From positions 13,090 through 21,872 of the forward strand of contig DKKR01000085.1 in assembly GCA_002455375.1 (NCBI GenBank): a DNA stretch of 8,783 bases. The letters are read 5' to 3'. A program made the position numbers and the translations under genes. The notes beneath the pieces were generated by a model. It ran no database searches. It had not been told where the DNA came from and worked only from the letters and a program-made list of their open reading frames with translations. The stretch comes from Bacteroidetes bacterium UBA6661 (GTDB lineage Bacteria > Bacteroidota > Bacteroidia > AKYH767-A > OLB10). Shown piece after piece: positions 6,174 through 8,783 of the stretch (position 1 is its first letter; every line of letters begins with the position of its first letter).

Positions 6174-6779
6174 ATGGCACGTTACATTGGACCAAAAACA
6201 AAAATAGCACGTAAGTTTCGCGAGCCCATATTCGGACCTGACAGATATTTCGAAAAAAGAAGTTATCCTCCGGGAATGCATGGTGCTGCTAAAAAGCGCG
6301 CTAAGCAAAGTGAATATGCAATTCAGTTAGCTGAAAAGCAAAAGGTGAAATATACTTACGGAATGTTAGAGCGTCAGTTTGCTCGTTTCTACAGTATTGC
6401 ACTTCGTAAAGAAGGTATTACAGGTGAAAACTTGTTGAAGCTTATTGAATCCAGACTTGATAATGTTGTTTTTCGTTTGGGAATTGCACCAACACGTGCA
6501 GCAGCACGTCAGTTAGTTGGACATTGCCATATTACAGTAAATGGTAAGGTAAACAATATTTCATCATACATCTTACGTCCGGGTGATGTTGTTGGCGTTC
6601 GTGAGCGCTCAAAGTCTTTCGAAGCAATTACAGATTCACTTGCATCTCGTTCTAATAAATATGGTTGGTTAGAGTGGGATACCACAGCTATGCAAGGTAA
6701 ATTTGTGACTACACCTGCACGCGAAGAAATTCCTGAGAATATTAAGGAACAACTTATCGTGGAATTGTACTCTAAATAA
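6174..6779 (+). CDS. rpsD: 30S ribosomal protein S4 (uS4), no zinc motif
   Basis: S4 is a primary 16S rRNA-binding protein that nucleates assembly of the 30S body and helps maintain decoding accuracy; in E. coli it represses the alpha operon. The protein has 201 residues, against 206 in E. coli. The N-terminal domain (1-90) carries KRSYPPGMHG at 28-37 and YGMLERQFARFY at 62-73. The S4 RNA-binding domain covers about 92-152, with ESRLDNVVFRLG, then RAAARQLVGH and RPGDVV. The N-terminal region has no cysteines; the only Cys is residue 118, so the zinc knuckle found in some S4 proteins is absent. Its position between rpsK and rpoA is like E. coli and unlike Bacillus, where rpsD is elsewhere. Confidence 0.98.
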   Translation: MARYIGPKTKIARKFREPIFGPDRYFEKRSYPPGMHGAAKKRAKQSEYAIQLAEKQKVKYTYGMLERQFARFYSIALRKEGITGENLLKLIESRLDNVVFRLGIAPTRAAARQLVGHCHITVNGKVNNISSYILRPGDVVGVRERSKSFEAITDSLASRSNKYGWLEWDTTAMQGKFVTTPAREEIPENIKEQLIVELYSK

Positions 6780-6843
6780 TTCTTGCTAACCCTGAACAAT
6801 AAAACTCAGTAAATAATTAAACAAATAAAACACAAAATATAAA

Positions 6844-7836
6844 ATGGCCATACTTGCATTTCAACGTCCCGACAAAGTGATTATGAATCATTCTACCGAA
6901 ACTTTTGGTCAGTTTGAGTTCCGCCCTTTGGAGCCGGGTTATGGTATTACTGTTGGTAATTCTCTACGTAGAATATTGCTTTCTTCGCTTGAAGGACATG
7001 CAATCACCAATATTAAAATCAGTGGAGTTGATCATGAATTTTCAACAATAAAAGGAGTTGTTGAAGATGTAACTGAAATTATCCTTAACCTCAAGCAGGT
7101 TCGTTTTAAAAAGCAAATTGAAGGCACAGACTCTGAGAAAGTTCAGGTTGTTGTTAATGGTAAGACAGAATTTACTGCCGGTGATATTGCTAAACATACT
7201 GCTGCTTTTCAGGTACTCAATCCTGAGTTGGTTATTTGCCAGATGGATCCTTCTGTAAAATTGGTTATTGATATGACCATTGACAAAGGACGTGGATATG
7301 TTCCTGCAGAAGAAAACAAATCAAACAGCCATCCATTAGGAACTGTTGCAATAGATTCTATCTACACTCCAATAAAGAATGTAAAATATGCAGTGGAGAA
7401 CTATCGTGTGGAGCAGAAAACCGATTACGAAAAATTGGTACTTGAAATCACAACCGATGGAAGTATTCATCCTAAAGAAGCATTACGCGAAGCTGCAGAA
7501 ATTCTGATTCATCACTTCATGCTGTTTAGCGATGAGAAAATTACGCTCGATACAAAGTCTAAAACTCCAGTTGAAGAGTTTGATGAGAACACACTTCATA
7601 TGCGTCAATTGCTTAAATCAAAATTGGTAGATATGGATCTTTCAGTAAGAGCATTGAACTGTCTGAAAGCAGCAGATGTTGAAACTTTGGGTGATTTGGT
7701 TTCGTTTTCAAAAACAGACCTGTTGAAGTTCCGTAACTTCGGAAAAAAATCGCTGACTGAGTTGGAGGAATTGGTTCGCAGTAAAAACCTTACCTTCGGT
7801 ATGAACATACAGAAGTATATGCTTGATAAAGAATAA
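6844..7836 (+). CDS. rpoA: DNA-directed RNA polymerase subunit alpha
   Basis: The alpha dimer is the scaffold on which beta and beta' assemble, and its C-terminal domain contacts upstream promoter DNA and activators. The product has 330 residues, against 329 in E. coli. The N-terminal dimerisation domain (about 1-235) shows GYGITVGNSLRRILLSSLEG at 32-51. A linker at about 236-252 leads to the C-terminal domain, which keeps the DNA-binding residues: Arg269, Asn272, Cys273, Lys275 (VRALNCLK), and Gly300, Lys302, Ser303 (FGKKSLTE). These correspond to E. coli Arg265, Asn268, Cys269, Lys271, Gly296, Lys298 and Ser299. The 64 nt A/T-rich leader upstream is the longest spacer within the cluster; I see no confident promoter in it. 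Confidence 0.98.
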   Translation: MAILAFQRPDKVIMNHSTETFGQFEFRPLEPGYGITVGNSLRRILLSSLEGHAITNIKISGVDHEFSTIKGVVEDVTEIILNLKQVRFKKQIEGTDSEKVQVVVNGKTEFTAGDIAKHTAAFQVLNPELVICQMDPSVKLVIDMTIDKGRGYVPAEENKSNSHPLGTVAIDSIYTPIKNVKYAVENYRVEQKTDYEKLVLEITTDGSIHPKEALREAAEILIHHFMLFSDEKITLDTKSKTPVEEFDENTLHMRQLLKSKLVDMDLSVRALNCLKAADVETLGDLVSFSKTDLLKFRNFGKKSLTELEELVRSKNLTFGMNIQKYMLDKE

Positions 7837-7861
7837 TTGAATAGTTTAAAGATTACGAAAA

Positions 7862-8344
7862 ATGCGTCACGGAAAAAAGATAAATCATTTAGGCAGAACA
7901 CATAGCCACAGAGAAGCATTACTCTCTAACCTGGCTTCATCATTGATTCTGCATAAGAGAATAAACACAACTGTTGCCAAAGCTAAGGCACTTAGAAAAT
8001 ATGTTGAACCATTAATTACAAAGTCAAAATCTGACAGCACACATTCACGCAGAACAGTTTTTAGTTATCTGCAGAATAAAGAAGCTGTGAGTGAGCTTTT
8101 CAGAGAGGTTGCTCCTAAGGTTAATGAGCGTCCGGGTGGATATACACGCATCCTTAAAACCGGATTCAGACCCGGTGATGCTGCCGAAACTTGCATGATG
8201 GAATTAGTTGATTTCAATGAGTTGATGCCTTCATCAAAAGAAAAAGGTACAGCTAAGAAAGCTAAAACTACGCGTAGAGGCCGTAAGCCAAAGGCTAAAG
8301 CTGATGCTGCAGGAAGCGAAACAACAGAAACTACGGAAGAGTAA
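7862..8344 (+). CDS. rplQ: 50S ribosomal protein L17 (bL17) with C-terminal extension
   Basis: L17 binds 23S rRNA near the exit-tunnel side of the large subunit. The core at residues 1 to about 122 matches the family: MRHGKKINHLGRTHSHREAL at the start, LASSLILHKRINTT at 24-37, TKSKSDSTHSRRTVFSYL at 53-70, and GYTRILKTGFRPGDAAE at 93-109. The protein has 160 residues, against 127 in E. coli. The extra 38 or so residues are a low-complexity tail, first Lys/Arg/Ala-rich (KKAKTTRRGRKPKAKADAA), then acidic and Thr-rich (ETTETTEE). Such tails are usual in the phylum, to my knowledge; its role is unknown. It is the last gene of the cluster, followed by a terminator. Confidence 0.98.
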   Translation: MRHGKKINHLGRTHSHREALLSNLASSLILHKRINTTVAKAKALRKYVEPLITKSKSDSTHSRRTVFSYLQNKEAVSELFREVAPKVNERPGGYTRILKTGFRPGDAAETCMMELVDFNELMPSSKEKGTAKKAKTTRRGRKPKAKADAAGSETTETTEE

Positions 8345-8369
8345 ATTCAACAGAAAAATTAATTTAATG

Positions 8370-8398
8370 GGGATGCCGGTTTCGGTATCCCTTTTTTT
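8370..8398 (+). terminator. Intrinsic terminator after rplQ
   Basis: GGGATGCCG (8370-8378) pairs along all nine positions with CGGTATCCC (8383-8391), with a single G-U wobble and a four-base loop, GTTT. Seven T residues follow directly (8392-8398), then a further T-rich stretch. This is a textbook Rho-independent terminator on the + strand, placed 25 nt after the rplQ stop. It marks the end of the ribosomal-protein transcript and separates it from bshC. Confidence 0.93.
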
Positions 8399-8411
8399 AT
8401 TTTTATGTTTA
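8380..8411 (+). promoter_or_regulatory. Possible Bacteroidota-type promoter for bshC (weak)
   Basis: TATGTTTA at 8404-8411 differs by one base from the Bacteroidota -7 consensus TAnnTTTG. TTTC at 8380-8383 differs by one base from the -33 TTTG, and the spacing of 20 bases is in the known range. The candidate -33 box would lie in the loop and stem of the terminator, which would make a very compact terminator-promoter junction. The region is T-rich, so a chance match is quite possible; a bshC promoter is expected somewhere here because of the terminator, but this exact placement is a guess. Confidence 0.22.
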
Positions 8412-8436
8412 CAGTGATTTTTCTGATGAAGGATTT

Positions 8437-8783
8437 ATGTTAGCTCAAAGTACTTATATTTCTTTTACTGATGCCGGTTATTCAACATTAATTGGTGATT
8501 ATCTAAGTAAGAGTAGTTTTTTTAAAGATTATGCAGCATTTCAATATGATGAATCAGGTTTAAAGGAAGCATTACAGAAGCGATTACAGTATAAAACCAA
8601 CCGTGACAGCCTTTGCGAAGTATTGGAACATCAGTATTCAGAAACAGTTTTTCAAACAGATTGGAAAACCAGTAAATCATATTCTGCAATTAAATCATTG
8701 AAGGATGAGCATACTTTTACTGTCACAACAGGACATCAACTGAATATTTTCACAGGGCCGTTATATTTTATTTATAAAATACT
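8437..8783 (+). CDS. bshC: Bacillithiol biosynthesis cysteine-adding enzyme BshC, 5' part only
   Basis: BshC is thought to carry out the last step of bacillithiol synthesis, joining cysteine to glucosaminyl-malate in the cytosol. Bacillithiol is a low-molecular-weight thiol that replaces glutathione in some Firmicutes and Bacteroidota. Only the first 115 codons lie in the window, out of about 530 in the family. The N-terminus (TYISFTDAGYSTLIGDYL) and especially TTGHQLNIFTGPLYFIYK at residues 97-114 are characteristic; this is the nucleotide-binding-like GHQ..TGP block of the family. ATG 8437 is the only ATG in frame after the terminator. AAGGA at 8429-8433 is only three bases from it, too close for a normal Shine-Dalgarno. 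The rest of the gene is needed to confirm it is intact. Confidence 0.9.
   Translation, partial: MLAQSTYISFTDAGYSTLIGDYLSKSSFFKDYAAFQYDESGLKEALQKRLQYKTNRDSLCEVLEHQYSETVFQTDWKTSKSYSAIKSLKDEHTFTVTTGHQLNIFTGPLYFIYKI

Noticed and set aside
6780..6843. Possible internal promoter before rpoA
   Set aside because: The spacer is A/T-rich but has no TAnnTTTG-like box with a properly spaced TTTG, so I could not support a promoter.
7605..7919. A 104-codon minus-strand ORF across the rpoA-rplQ junction
   Set aside because: It covers the conserved alpha C-terminal domain and the L17 N-terminus in antisense and has no features of its own.
8405..8443. A 12-codon ORF (ATG 8405 to TAG 8441) overlapping the bshC start, like a leader peptide
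   Set aside because: It is short, in T-rich sequence, shows no regulatory residue run or alternative hairpins, and is easily explained by chance.
1..8783. A novel system, mobile element, phage or defence island
   Set aside because: Every gene is a recognised housekeeping gene in a conserved order, composition looks even along the window, and no transposase, repeat array or unexplained ORF is present.

Overview
The window is a long stretch of a bacterial ribosomal-protein gene cluster (spc-type followed by alpha-type genes), all on the + strand, plus the first part of an unrelated gene. The source is most likely a member of the Bacteroidota. The reasons are: none of the 15 starts inside the cluster has a convincing Shine-Dalgarno sequence, and the starts sit in A/T-rich leaders instead; the order secY-map-infA-rpmJ-rpsM-rpsK-rpsD-rpoA-rplQ has no adk; the S14, S4 and L36 proteins lack zinc-binding cysteines; and a bacillithiol-synthesis gene (bshC) follows. 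The lineage cannot be narrowed safely without a search, but a bacillithiol maker argues against Bacteroides-like gut genera and for the Flavobacteriia, Cytophagia, Sphingobacteriia or Chitinophagia side of the phylum.

Layout. Positions 1-130 hold the 3' end of rpsN (S14). Positions 161-4035 carry rpsH, rplF, rplR, rpsE, rpmD, rplO and secY. They are packed with 9-13 nt spacers after a 30 nt gap, and rplO and secY share one base (TAATG). Next come map (4047, GTG start), infA (4882) and rpmJ (5132, only 38 codons). The alpha-type part is rpsM, rpsK, rpsD, rpoA and rplQ (5295-8344), with wider A/T-rich spacers of 25-64 nt. A strong intrinsic terminator at 8370-8398 closes the cluster. bshC begins at 8437 and runs off the right edge.

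The cluster couples parts of one machine: small- and large-subunit ribosomal proteins, initiation factor IF-1, the RNA polymerase alpha subunit, the SecY translocon channel that takes nascent membrane and secreted proteins from the ribosome, and methionine aminopeptidase, which trims N-terminal Met from new proteins. Several products here (S13, S11, S4, L36-side IF-1) begin Met-Ala, a good substrate for that enzyme.

I found no mobile element, CRISPR array, tRNA, rRNA, frameshift or broken gene. No stretch over 300 bases lacks a gene. I do not see a previously undescribed system: this is an ordinary, intact housekeeping region. The findings below are modest points of lineage, start-codon choice, metal-ligand loss and RNA structure.
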